48,808 nt of DNA from Anaerolineales bacterium (GTDB lineage: Bacteria > Chloroflexota > Anaerolineae > Anaerolineales > Villigracilaceae), in the NCBI GenBank assembly GCA_011389535.1, contig JAABUE010000003.1:1-48808 (forward strand). Direction: 5' to 3'. Below the pieces are notes generated by a model. The model had not been told where the DNA came from and did no database searches. It saw only the letters and a list, made by a program, of their open reading frames with translations. The position numbers and the translations under genes are program-made. Numbering within the stretch: position 1 is the first letter of the stretch; the number at the start of each line of letters is the position of its first letter. Positions 1 to 9,520 of this stretch are shown piece after piece.

Positions 1-299
1 TTCTATATGGAAAAAGCTTTCATCTGAACGAAGCGCTTGGGGTGTATGTGCTGCACGCCTGGGTCTGGAAAAATAACCCATCCGGGATGTTCGAAGACTG
101 GAATCCAAAGGTTTCCTGCCCATAAGACTTGCTTTACCAGCAACCGGAAAAGTAAAACTCTCTGAGCTTGTAATCTCTCAGAGAGTTTTCTCATTTTTAC
201 ATAACTGGTTCTTTTGCGAAGAAACACACAAGCGTAGGGGAATCGTTTACAAATTTGACAGTAAATTTTAATGTATCTCCAAGGATTCTATTGTATGAT

Positions 300-525
300 C
301 ATATCAGATAGTCGCTTTCTTATACCGAAAGGAGGTGCGTATCGAGACGATAATACAATTGAGAGGAAAGACCGGGTGAACTACATCTTGGGAGCGGGCT
401 GCTTTATGGGCCCAAACCAAACGTCCCCCTGACGAAAACAAGGTATCACCACTCTTTCCTCGGCTAGAATGAAAAAAAAGTTAGATCTGGCGGATGGGTA
501 AACCCCGTCCGCCTTTTTATTTTTA
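300..525 (+). ncRNA. candidate structured non-coding RNA ending in an intrinsic terminator
   Basis: No convincing ORF. Long-range complementarity GAGGAAAGA (about 363-371) with TCTTTCCTC (about 453-461), inner GGTGA/TCACC and TTGGG/CCCAA pairings, followed by a GC hairpin and T-run at 489-525. No family recognised. Confidence 0.3.
489..525 (+). terminator. Rho-independent terminator
   Basis: GGCGGATGGGTAAACCCCGTCCGCC followed by TTTTTATTTTT. Confidence 0.65.
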
Positions 526-624
526 GGACTTACGCAGTTCGCGAAAAGATACCGGAAATAAGGGGGGCGTGCTGCGCACGCCCCCCTTATTTCCGGGCTT
601 CTCTCATTCAATTGCGTATGTCCT
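525..624. mobile_element. MITE-like 100-bp element with terminal inverted repeats and a core hairpin
   Basis: Left end AGGACTTACGCA (525-536), right end TGCGTATGTCCT (613-624), 11/12 complementary. Perfect 21-bp stem with 3-nt loop at 552-596. Confidence 0.55.
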
Positions 625-638
625 GATTTTATTATTTT

Positions 639-1652
639 TTAATGCTCCGGGAATGCGCTTTCGTAGGCAGAAATGATCCTGTCCCAATGCCGGTTGGCTT
701 CCTGGTCGATCGCCTGGCGGGCGGGGTCGGCTTCGAACCAGGCCAGCGCCTTACGGACTCCTTCAGCCCAGGGGACGACGCACTCGAAATCAGGCACAAA
801 GCGCTTGATCTTGCTATTATCAAAGACGACGCTGTTGGCTTTGTCACCGATCAGGCTGCCGCGCTTATGTTCGTCAAAAGCGGCAATCAAATCGGACGAG
901 ATATGGGCTATCTTGAGATCCAGCCCGAGAGCGCGGCCAACCTCTTCATAAGCCTGGTCCCAGGTTAACACTTCATCGGAAGTAATGTGAAAGTCCTCGC
1001 CAATTGCAGCATGATTCCCCAACAAACCGAGAAAGCCTCTGGCAAAATCCTCGTTCCAGGTGAAGACCCACAATGAGGTACCATCACCGGGGACGATCAC
1101 TCTCTGTCCGCGTTTTATTCTGGCAACAATGGTATAGGGATGTTCCCAGCTCCCCATTGCAAGCGGGATATTGGCCGGACCGTAGGTCAGCGAGGGGCGG
1201 ACGATGGTGACCGGAAAACCGTTCTGATGATAAGCCTGCATCAGGCGTTCTTCGCAGGCGATCTTGTTCTGCGAGTATTCCCAGAAGGGGTTCACTAGCG
1301 GGGTTTGCTCTGTAATGATGTAATGCTGTGGGGGCTTCTGGTAGGCGCTGGCGGAACTGATAAAAACGAACTGGTCTGTTTTCCCGCTGAACAGGCGGAT
1401 ATCGCGTTCGACATCATCAGGGTGGAACGCGATCCAATCTACGACGGCATCGAAGTGATGGCCATCGAGCAAATCAGCTACTCCATCTTCGTCATGGTAA
1501 ACATCACCTTGCAGCAGGGTCGCGCCCTCAGGAACCGGATATTTCTCCGATAGACCCCGATTGAGAATATAAAGATCCACACCACGTTGGACGGCCAGGT
1601 CCGAACAGGCCGAGCTGATCAGGCCTGTACCCCCGATGAATAAGATTTTCAT
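639..1652 (-). CDS. NAD-dependent epimerase/dehydratase (extended SDR family)
   Basis: N-terminal MKILFIGGTGLISSACSDLAVQRG Rossmann motif (GGTGxIS); SDR-type 'TIVRPSLTYGP'. Confidence 0.8.
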   Translation of the reverse strand: MKILFIGGTGLISSACSDLAVQRGVDLYILNRGLSEKYPVPEGATLLQGDVYHDEDGVADLLDGHHFDAVVDWIAFHPDDVERDIRLFSGKTDQFVFISSASAYQKPPQHYIITEQTPLVNPFWEYSQNKIACEERLMQAYHQNGFPVTIVRPSLTYGPANIPLAMGSWEHPYTIVARIKRGQRVIVPGDGTSLWVFTWNEDFARGFLGLLGNHAAIGEDFHITSDEVLTWDQAYEEVGRALGLDLKIAHISSDLIAAFDEHKRGSLIGDKANSVVFDNSKIKRFVPDFECVVPWAEGVRKALAWFEADPARQAIDQEANRHWDRIISAYESAFPEH

Positions 1653-1704
1653 ATGGGCTCCTAAAAAGACGACACAAGTTTCCTTGCAAGGAAGATTTGC
1701 CGCG

Positions 1705-2535
1705 TTAAATATGGGATAACAAAACGATCATTTCGCTGAGCTCGGCTGGCTTGCCGGTCAGCGAAGGATAAAAATCGGGCGTCTCGAAGCCGGCCCGGAC
1801 TAACATTTTTGCGAGCCTATCGTTTTCATAGGCCTGCGTACTGGCTGAGTAGCGGGTCACCTCCGCGCTTGTCGCATCCAAAACATAGTAGCGCTCGATG
1901 GCAACGGATTGGTTTTCATCCCAGAATGATTCCATCAGGCAAACATGTGGCTCATCGGCTAAGAGTTCGTTTTCGGCAGAATACCATGTCGCAGGCTGGT
2001 AACCCAACTCATAAACGGCGTCATAAGTGGTGACTTCGAGCAGCAGTTTCCCACCTGGGTTGAGCGCGGCAAATGATTTGCTCAAGATCAAGTTGGCATC
2101 TTCAGGTTTGAAGACGTTGAACTCGCCAAAGATCAGCATGACCAGATCGTATCCGGAGCCGAAGCCGGTGGTGCGGATGTCGCCGAGGGCGTAGGTGCAA
2201 CCATCGGGGGAGCGTTTAACGGCATATTCGATCGAGGCGGGAGAAAAGTCGATTCCGTGGCAGGCATGCCCGAGCCCGGCAAGACGCGCAGTGTATAGGC
2301 CGGGGCCGCAACCCAGGTCAAGGATCCGGGAGGGCTTGGCATCCAGGATAGAGCTATGGATCCAATCCACATGCTTTTTGAGCGTAGCCGTTCGGCGACT
2401 GGCAGCGTCGTGCCTCTGGGAAAGATGCTCCTTGAGCATCCGCCGGCTGAACGCAGGGTCATCCCAGGGAATTTTCTCGCCTTCCGCCCAGGGCTCAGGC
2501 ACCATGTCTCGATGAAAGACTTCCAGCAAATTCAT
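1705..2535 (-). CDS. class I SAM-dependent methyltransferase
   Basis: Motif ILDLGCGPGLYTARLAGLGHACHGIDFS. Start placed at MNLLEVFHRD (2535), overlapping the upstream stop by 4 nt; the ORF track start is 2589. Confidence 0.8.
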   Translation of the reverse strand: MNLLEVFHRDMVPEPWAEGEKIPWDDPAFSRRMLKEHLSQRHDAASRRTATLKKHVDWIHSSILDAKPSRILDLGCGPGLYTARLAGLGHACHGIDFSPASIEYAVKRSPDGCTYALGDIRTTGFGSGYDLVMLIFGEFNVFKPEDANLILSKSFAALNPGGKLLLEVTTYDAVYELGYQPATWYSAENELLADEPHVCLMESFWDENQSVAIERYYVLDATSAEVTRYSASTQAYENDRLAKMLVRAGFETPDFYPSLTGKPAELSEMIVLLSHI

Positions 2536-3191
2536 TTCTTGTAGGCCAGGATGAGTCCATCCCGTACGGGCAGGAGCGAGACGATCCAATCGGGGTCGCT
2601 GGTGATGAGTTGTGTAAGCTCGCGTACGCCTTCGGTGGAGCTGGATTTGTCGGACTCATCGAATACCCGGCCACTCCAAAAGATGTTATCGACAATTAAC
2701 AGCCCACCGGATCTCAGTTTCTTCTTGATGCTGGGTAAGGAGGAGGGGTAAGCCTGTTTATCTATATCGTTAAAGATGAGATCAAACGGACCTGGCGTAT
2801 CTTGCAACGTTTCCACTGCTTCAGCAACATGGTACTCAACCAACCCGTCGAATCCCAGCCTGGACAAGTGGCTTGCTGCCATTTTAGAGAGCTTTTCATC
2901 CCAGACGGTGTGATGCACGACCCCGTCACTACTTTGTTCCTCCGCGCAGGTCTCCTTTACTGCCCGGGCAAACCAGGCGGTGGAATATCCGTAGCCGGAA
3001 CCCATTTCAAAGACAGATTTTGCGCGGATCATGCGCGCGATCTGGTAGCAGGTATATCCGGCAGCCGGTCCGATGATGGGAAAGTTGTGTTCTTCGGCGT
3101 ATCGTTCCATCAGCCGCATCTCAGATTCCCGCTCCGGGACAAGCTCTTTCAAGAACTCCTGTATAACCGGGTAACTCAGTTTTTCATTCAT
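2532..3191 (-). CDS. O-methyltransferase (class I SAM methyltransferase)
   Basis: Motifs SVFEMGSGYGYSTAWFA, FDLIFNDIDKQAYP, GGLLIVDNIFWSGRV are typical of the O-methyltransferase 3 family. Confidence 0.8.
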   Translation of the reverse strand: MNEKLSYPVIQEFLKELVPERESEMRLMERYAEEHNFPIIGPAAGYTCYQIARMIRAKSVFEMGSGYGYSTAWFARAVKETCAEEQSSDGVVHHTVWDEKLSKMAASHLSRLGFDGLVEYHVAEAVETLQDTPGPFDLIFNDIDKQAYPSSLPSIKKKLRSGGLLIVDNIFWSGRVFDESDKSSSTEGVRELTQLITSDPDWIVSLLPVRDGLILAYKK

Positions 3192-3380
3192 TAAGGCTCC
3201 TCACAACCAGTAATCATTAATTGAAATTATAGTCTAACAATAAGAGCTACTTTCTTGCTCCCAATTTCAATCTCGGTCGGGGATAACATCTTTCTTCAAT
3301 GGATGACGGAAATATGTCCACGATAGAAAGTGTGAAACACTTCTCACGAGAGCAAGATGGCATCTATTGGCTGTAAAAAT

Positions 3381-4565
3381 TTATCCCAACAAGGAAGATT
3401 TAATTCTTTGTAATGCTTGTTCCAGCACAGTGCGCGGACAGCCAAAGTTAAGGCGCACGGTCCCTTCCCCGCCAGGGCCGAACTGAGAGCCGTCGACCAG
3501 TGCAACTTTGGCTTTTTCCAGGAAGAAATCAAAGGGAGAACCCGTGATCTTGCCGGATTCAAGCAACAGGCTGCAATCCAGCAAGTTCATGTAAGTAGCA
3601 TCGGGAACCGTCACGCGCATGTCCGGTACGTTTTCTTGCACGAAGTTGACCACAAAATCACTGTTACCAGCCAGATAAACGAGCGCCTCTTCCAACCAGC
3701 CATCGCAGGCCCCGGAAAAGGCGGCCTGGGCGGCAATCTGACCCAGGCTGTTGACATGTAGAGTCATTTGCTGGACTGCTTTCTGGTAGCGTTCACGCAA
3801 CTCCGGGTTGGGAATGATTGCAAAACCACAGAATAAGCCAGCCGTATTGAAGGTTTTGCTGGGCGCAATGAGCGTGATGGTTTTTTCAGCGACTTCCGGT
3901 GAAAGCATTGCGATCGGGATATGTTGCGCGCCGCCAAGCAATAACTCGCTGTGGATTTCATCCGCGCAAATGAGAACCTCGTGACGCAGGCAACTCTCAG
4001 CCAGGCGGGACAACTGCTCCCGTGTAAAGGCATTGCCGGTCGGGTTATGGGGATTGCACAACAGGAACAGACGTGTGCGCGCATTGCCTGACTCCATCGC
4101 TGTTTCAAAAGCATCGAAATCGATCTCATAGCGGGCGATGATCCCGTCCACCAGCTTGACGAGCGGCGCAAACTGGCGCTGGAGTCCAATATTCTCGTGG
4201 ACAGTCAAAAACGGGAAGTAAACCGGCGGCTGCATGAGAACTCCTTCACCAGGAGCGCAAATCGCCCGCGCGGCGGCATTAAACCCGCTGACGATGCCCG
4301 GGGTGGCGGTTATCATGTCGGGGTCGATTTTCCAGTCGTATAACACCTGCATGCGGGCCGCAACGGTCTCAAATAAAGCGCGCGAGGGGATCTCATAGCC
4401 CAGCACCCCACCCTCGAGGGCGGCCCCCAGCGCATCCAAGATGGGCTGGGGGGTCATGAAATCCATGTCCGCGACCCAGAGTGGGAGAACGTCTTCAGGA
4501 TAAAGTGTCCACTTGATGGAGTTCGTAGAACGACGATCAATGACCGTATCGAAGTTATATGACAT
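3381..4565 (-). CDS. MalY/PatB family PLP-dependent aminotransferase (cystathionine beta-lyase type)
   Basis: MSYNFDTVIDRRSTNSIKWTLYP...LPLWVADMDFMTPQPI N-terminus; LLCNPHNPTGNAFT; APSKTFNTAGL Lys motif. Confidence 0.88.
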   Translation of the reverse strand: MSYNFDTVIDRRSTNSIKWTLYPEDVLPLWVADMDFMTPQPILDALGAALEGGVLGYEIPSRALFETVAARMQVLYDWKIDPDMITATPGIVSGFNAAARAICAPGEGVLMQPPVYFPFLTVHENIGLQRQFAPLVKLVDGIIARYEIDFDAFETAMESGNARTRLFLLCNPHNPTGNAFTREQLSRLAESCLRHEVLICADEIHSELLLGGAQHIPIAMLSPEVAEKTITLIAPSKTFNTAGLFCGFAIIPNPELRERYQKAVQQMTLHVNSLGQIAAQAAFSGACDGWLEEALVYLAGNSDFVVNFVQENVPDMRVTVPDATYMNLLDCSLLLESGKITGSPFDFFLEKAKVALVDGSQFGPGGEGTVRLNFGCPRTVLEQALQRIKSSLLG

Positions 4566-4667
4566 GAGGCCCTCCGCAATCGTTCAGGAGTATACAACAG
4601 AAGGATTAATAAAAACGAAAAGCAGCCTGGAATTCCGGGCTGCTTTTCCAAAGAGTAGAAGGGATGG

Positions 4668-5612
4668 CTAAAAAGACTTGACTTTCCACCACAGAGAGGG
4701 GATTCGGCTGATTTTATCCCATGCACCTAAACTGGCACGTTTGCTGAAGACGTCATAAGCATTAGCTTCGATCGCATCCAGGATACCCTGGTAGAAAACG
4801 GCGGCCGCGCCAATCGCGAGCTGCCCTTCACGTTCGAGCATCCTAACGCCCGGCCAGGCCTCATCGTACAGTTTACGGGTACGCTCGATCTGGAATTTCA
4901 TGAACAGCCGCCAGGCGTCTGTCACGTTGCCGGCAGCGATGTCCGTTTCACGGATACCATACAGCGCCAGCTCATCACGGGGGAGATACACGCGTCCATT
5001 GCGGAAATCTTCGCCCACATCGCGCAGGATGTTGGTCATTTGCAGGGCTACACCGAGTTTGATCGCGTACGGAACGGCCTCGTTCGTTTTGAAGCCAACG
5101 ATATACATGCTCATCAGCCCGACAGTGGATGCGACACCATAACAATAGGTGGCCAGCTCTTCGAAGGTCTGGTAACGGGTCTGGGTCATGTCCCGGTTGA
5201 CACCGTCGATCAGCTGCAGGGCGTAGTGGCGCGGGATGTGGTATCGAGCCAGGGTGTCGGTCCATGCGGCGGCGACCGGGTCAGCATCCGAGAAAGAAGC
5301 GGACTGGACCACTTCCCGCCAGTAGTCCAGATGTGAGTCTCTTTCATCAAGAATATCTTCGTCCACGATATCATCCACAATCCGGCAAAAGGCATACAAG
5401 GCACGCACAGCGGAACGTTTTTCTTCGGGTAACAGCTGCGAAGCCAGAAAGAAGGATTTGCTATGCTCCCGGGTGACTTCTCGGGTGTGCGCGTAAGCTT
5501 TGCGGAGAGACGCATCTCCGGCCCAATACGAAAAGAACGGCCGTGTTGAGGGATGGGGAACATTTCCGGCCAGAGCGATCAATTGATTTTCCCAGCGAGC
5601 CTGCACTTCCAT
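4668..5612 (-). CDS. crtB: phytoene/squalene synthase family protein
   Basis: Asp-rich motifs RIVDDIVDE and NILRDVGEDFRNGRVYLPRDEL; SKSFFLASQLLPEEKRSAVRALYAFCR. Confidence 0.9.
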   Translation of the reverse strand: MEVQARWENQLIALAGNVPHPSTRPFFSYWAGDASLRKAYAHTREVTREHSKSFFLASQLLPEEKRSAVRALYAFCRIVDDIVDEDILDERDSHLDYWREVVQSASFSDADPVAAAWTDTLARYHIPRHYALQLIDGVNRDMTQTRYQTFEELATYCYGVASTVGLMSMYIVGFKTNEAVPYAIKLGVALQMTNILRDVGEDFRNGRVYLPRDELALYGIRETDIAAGNVTDAWRLFMKFQIERTRKLYDEAWPGVRMLEREGQLAIGAAAVFYQGILDAIEANAYDVFSKRASLGAWDKISRIPSLWWKVKSF

Positions 5613-5640
5613 AAGCTACCTCCAAAAGTTTGATTGGGTA

Positions 5641-5715
5641 AGTATACAGGTTTTGTCTATATTGTCAAGGTTTTGTTAATATTTTACTTGACAATATATT
5701 TACAACGTGTATAAT
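5641..5715. promoter_or_regulatory. divergent crtB/crtI promoter pair with repeated TTGACAATATA motif
   Basis: Plus: TTGACA (5688-5693), 16 bp, TATAAT (5710-5715). Minus: TTGACA (complement of 5663-5668), 16 bp, TATACT (complement of 5641-5646). Both start TTGACAATATA. Confidence 0.6.
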
Positions 5716-5798
5716 ACAGCTATCTTAATAACCATCACCCCTGCCCCTCTACCCTTTCGGGCACACGTCTTCCAGGGAGAGGGATTTAAAGGAGAAAT

Positions 5799-7334
5799 AT
5801 GCAACACAACCCAACTGCCATTGTGATTGGCGCCGGGATCGGCGGGATCGCTACCGCCGCCAGGCTGGCAAAAAACGGATACAACGTGACCGTGCTCGAA
5901 AAGAATGAATCCCCTGGCGGGCGCTGTAACCAGATCGTACAAGACGGCCATCGGTTCGACATCGGCCCAACCCTGTTTCTGATGCCCGAGGTTTGGGAAG
6001 AGACTTTCGCGTCTTTGGGCGAAAAGATGGGCGACCATCTCGACCTGCGACGCATCGACCCAACCTATATGGTCCGTTTCGACGATGGCCTGCAACTTGA
6101 GCTGACATCTAACATTGGCGATATGCAAGCCCAGCTCGAAGCCGTGGAAAAGACCGCCTTTACAGGTTTCCTTAACTACATCGCCGAAGGCTCGAAACAC
6201 TACAAGGTTTCACTCGATAAATTTGTGGGCCGCAACTTCTTCAGCATCTTCGATTATTTCAGCCTGAAGAACCTGCCGCTGATCTTCAAGTTGAAAGCGC
6301 TGGGCAAGCACTACCGCAACACAGGCCGCTTCTTCAAGGACGAGCGCCTGAAAGCGGCCTTCACCTTCCAGAACATGTACCTGGGACTCAGCCCTTACGA
6401 TGCCCCGGCCACTTATTCCCTGCTGCAATATACAGAACTGGCAGAAGGCGTCTGGTATCCGATGGGCGGGGTGTATGCGGCGATCGAAGCCCTGGTGAAA
6501 ATTGCTGAAAAGCTGGGTGTAAAGTTCATCTACAACGCTCCTGCCAAGAAGTTGAATGTTGAAGGTTCGCAAGTGAAAACGGTTGAACTGGGAAATGGGA
6601 AAACGCTCGAAGCCGATATTTTCGTCGGAAACGCAGACCTGCCTTACATCTACAAGGAACTGCTGCCCGATCCCATCGCGGCCAAAAAACTGGATAAAAA
6701 GCTCTACACCTGCTCCACGATCATGTTTTACTGGGGCGTGGACAAGCAGTACCCACAGATCGGTCACCACAATGTCTTCCTGGCCAGCGATTACAAGGCT
6801 TCCTTCGACCAGATTTTCAAGGAGCACAACCTGCCCGATAAGCCCAGCTTCTATGTCCACGCGCCGGCCCGCACCGATCCCGCCGCCGCGCCCGCAGGCC
6901 AGGATACGCTCTACGTGCTGGTCCCGGTCGGTCACCTGGATGCGGCCAGCGAGCAAGACTGGGACGAACGCGTTAACCGGGCGCGAAAGGCCGTTTTCGA
7001 GCGGCTGTCGAAAGAGATGGGGATCGACGATCTGGAGAGCCATCTCAAGTTCGAGATCGCCTACCAGCCCAAGGTCTGGAAAGAACGTTTTAACCTTGAG
7101 AAGGGCGCCGCCTTTGGGCTCAGCCACAATTTCTGGCAGGTCGGTTATCTACGTCCACAAAACCGTCACAAAAAATACAAGAATCTGTATTTTGCCGGCG
7201 CGTCTACCCATCCCGGTACGGGCCTGCCTATCGTGTTGCTCTCTGCCAGATTAACGACCGAGCGGATTCTGCTGGAAAAGGGTACAATAACTGTACAAAA
7301 CATGGTCAATGCGGTTGCGGCTGCAACCGACTAG
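5799..7334 (+). CDS. crtI: phytoene desaturase (CrtI family)
   Basis: IVIGAGIGGIATAARLAKNGYNVTVLEKNESPGGRCN dinucleotide-binding motif; C-terminal LYFAGASTHPGTGLPIVLLSARLTTERIL. Confidence 0.92.
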   Translation: MQHNPTAIVIGAGIGGIATAARLAKNGYNVTVLEKNESPGGRCNQIVQDGHRFDIGPTLFLMPEVWEETFASLGEKMGDHLDLRRIDPTYMVRFDDGLQLELTSNIGDMQAQLEAVEKTAFTGFLNYIAEGSKHYKVSLDKFVGRNFFSIFDYFSLKNLPLIFKLKALGKHYRNTGRFFKDERLKAAFTFQNMYLGLSPYDAPATYSLLQYTELAEGVWYPMGGVYAAIEALVKIAEKLGVKFIYNAPAKKLNVEGSQVKTVELGNGKTLEADIFVGNADLPYIYKELLPDPIAAKKLDKKLYTCSTIMFYWGVDKQYPQIGHHNVFLASDYKASFDQIFKEHNLPDKPSFYVHAPARTDPAAAPAGQDTLYVLVPVGHLDAASEQDWDERVNRARKAVFERLSKEMGIDDLESHLKFEIAYQPKVWKERFNLEKGAAFGLSHNFWQVGYLRPQNRHKKYKNLYFAGASTHPGTGLPIVLLSARLTTERILLEKGTITVQNMVNAVAAATD

Positions 7335-7352
7335 CCCTTTTCCGGAGGAACA

Positions 7353-8645
7353 ATGTCCATCAGCACTACACCCACTTTTAACTTAAAAGTCGTCTTAAAA
7401 GAGACAGGCCTTGCCGCCGACACCCTGCGCGCCTGGGAACGCCGTTATGGACTGCCCATGCCAGAACGTACCCCGGGCGGTCACCGGCTCTATTCCCAGC
7501 GCGACATCGAGACCATCAAATGGCTGATGGCAAAGCAGCGCGAAGGACTGAGCATTTCCCGCGCCGTAGACTTATGGAATGAACTAAGCGCATCCGGCCA
7601 GGACCCGCTGCCTGCGCCCGTTAAACAAATGATTTCCACCCCCAGCGCAAACCTGGACGCTGTCCGCCAGGCCTGGCTAGAGGCATGTCTGAATTTCAAC
7701 GAAAATACCGCAGAACAGGTTTTAAACCAGGCCTTTGCGCTGCACCCTCTGGAAACAGTTTGTATTGAAGTGCTACAACGCGGTCTCAGTGAAATCGGTG
7801 AAATGTGGTACCGCGCGGAAGCGAGCGTCCAACAGGAACACTTCACCGCGGCACTGGCCCAACGCCGCCTGGACGCGCTTATCACAGCAGCGCCGCCTCC
7901 AACACGCCCGCAAACCATCCTGATCGGCTGCACGCCAGGAGAACAACACACTTTCACACCGCTATTGCTTTCTCTGCTCCTTCGGCGCCGCGGGCTGAAA
8001 GTCGTCTACCTGGGAGCCAATGTACCGATCCAGCGCTTCAATGAAACCCTTATATCGGTCAAACCGCATCTGATCATTCTCTCGGCGCAACAACTGCAAT
8101 CCGCCAATGGACTACGAGAGACTGCCGCTTACTTGAACGCCAATGGCGGGCATGTCGCCTACGGCGGCCGCGTTTTCAATCAGATCCCCGAACTTCGCAA
8201 CCGAATCCCTGCCCACTTTTTGGGCGATTCGATCCAGGCAGCAATTCAATCTACTGAAACTTTGCTGACCTCCGATATATCTCCTGAAGGAATCGTGCCG
8301 GTCAGTAAGCAGGATATTGATCTGAGCAAATTGTTTATCCAAAATCGGCCAATGATCGATACATACGCTCTCACACAGGCTGTCAAGATCGGCATTCCTA
8401 TAGAATTTTCGACCATTGCCATCCAACAACTGGGAAGCGACATAGCTTCTGCGCTATCCCTCGGATATATTGAGAGCCTGGCAACGGAGATGGAATGGAT
8501 CAAAGGACTGTTGCAGGAACACAGCCATAGCGTCGAGAGCCTGGATAGCTTTTTGAAAGCTTACGCAAAATCTATCGATTCGGCGATGGGTAAAGAGGGT
8601 CAACCTATATCAACCTGGATAAGAACACAGATTGGTGGAAGGTAA
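7353..8645 (+). CDS. carH: MerR-family regulator with B12-binding domain (CarH/LitR-type photoreceptor)
   Basis: N-terminal MerR HTH (LAADTLRAWERRYGLPMPERTPGGHRLYSQRDIETI), C-terminal cobalamin domain with WYRAEASVQQEH (W-x9-EH) and GEQHTFTPLLLSLLLRRRGLKVVYLGANVP (ExH type axial His). Confidence 0.85.
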   Translation: MSISTTPTFNLKVVLKETGLAADTLRAWERRYGLPMPERTPGGHRLYSQRDIETIKWLMAKQREGLSISRAVDLWNELSASGQDPLPAPVKQMISTPSANLDAVRQAWLEACLNFNENTAEQVLNQAFALHPLETVCIEVLQRGLSEIGEMWYRAEASVQQEHFTAALAQRRLDALITAAPPPTRPQTILIGCTPGEQHTFTPLLLSLLLRRRGLKVVYLGANVPIQRFNETLISVKPHLIILSAQQLQSANGLRETAAYLNANGGHVAYGGRVFNQIPELRNRIPAHFLGDSIQAAIQSTETLLTSDISPEGIVPVSKQDIDLSKLFIQNRPMIDTYALTQAVKIGIPIEFSTIAIQQLGSDIASALSLGYIESLATEMEWIKGLLQEHSHSVESLDSFLKAYAKSIDSAMGKEGQPISTWIRTQIGGR

Positions 8646-8674
8646 TCATCTTTCAAACCGGTAAAGGAAACGAA

Positions 8675-9520
8675 ATGAAAACACGTATTGTCACTGACAG
8701 CACCTGTGATTTGCCAGAATATTTGGTCAGCAAGTACAAGATTTCGGTCATCCCGCTTCACATCAACCAGGGAGGTAAAACCTTCCTGGATGGCGTCGAT
8801 CTGACCCGCAACGACTTTTACACCCAATTGCCAGACTACAAACCTGCCCCGACCACTGCTGCACCCGGCCCGGAAATTTTTCGGCAGAAATACGAGCAAT
8901 TGGCAGATGAAGGAGCGCAATCTGTTATATCAATCCACATTTCAGAAAGCCTGAGCGCAACCATTAATTCTGCTCTCATAGCAGCCGGGCAATTCAAACG
9001 CATCCCAGTCACCGTGCTGGACTCAACACAACTCAGCCTGGGGTTAGGCTTCATCGTTGAAAGAGCTGCCCAACTGTCTGAACTCGGTCATAAAGTGGAT
9101 GAAATCCTTGCCAGCCTTCAAGAACTGATGAAGCACACTTACGTATTTGCTTCGTTGAAAACACTCGAGTACCTGCGCCGCAGCGGACGGATGCACTTCG
9201 CCCTTGCCCGCCTGGGCGAAATACTGCAGATCAAGCCTTTGCTGCATATGCACCTGGGAAAACCCACTGCGCATCGCGCCCGCACACAGACTCGCGCCAC
9301 CGAACGTCTCTTTGAGTGGCTGAACGAATACGCACCTTACGAACGGTTGGCCATCGTTCACGCAGGTGTGCAAAGAGAAGCCGAAGAAATGGCACAGCGC
9401 ATCAAAAAATATCTGCCGAATGGCGACATCCCCATCGTGCAGATCACCCCCGTCCTTGGCGCCCATCTTGGCGTCGGCGCGCTTGGTTTCGCTTGTATTG
9501 CAAAGGAAAATAAATCATGA
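8675..9520 (+). CDS. DegV family protein (fatty-acid-binding)
   Basis: MKTRIVTDSTCDLPEYLVSKYKISVIPLHIN...GKTFLDGVDLTRNDFYTQL...TTAAPGPE; C-terminal LGAHLGVGALGFACI. Confidence 0.9.
   Translation: MKTRIVTDSTCDLPEYLVSKYKISVIPLHINQGGKTFLDGVDLTRNDFYTQLPDYKPAPTTAAPGPEIFRQKYEQLADEGAQSVISIHISESLSATINSALIAAGQFKRIPVTVLDSTQLSLGLGFIVERAAQLSELGHKVDEILASLQELMKHTYVFASLKTLEYLRRSGRMHFALARLGEILQIKPLLHMHLGKPTAHRARTQTRATERLFEWLNEYAPYERLAIVHAGVQREAEEMAQRIKKYLPNGDIPIVQITPVLGAHLGVGALGFACIAKENKS

Noticed and set aside
3-227. 74-aa ORF at the left edge
   Set aside because: No domain, contains intergenic-like A/T-rich sequence and possible tail of an unseen neighbour; insufficient support.
361-470. RNase P RNA fragment (GAGGAAAGACCGGG resembles the RNase P 5' core)
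   Set aside because: The rest does not show the conserved RNase P core segments I would expect; similarity limited to about 14 nt.
6210-7127. 305-aa minus-strand ORF opposite crtI
   Set aside because: Shadow ORF caused by high-GC codon structure of crtI; no start context or domain.
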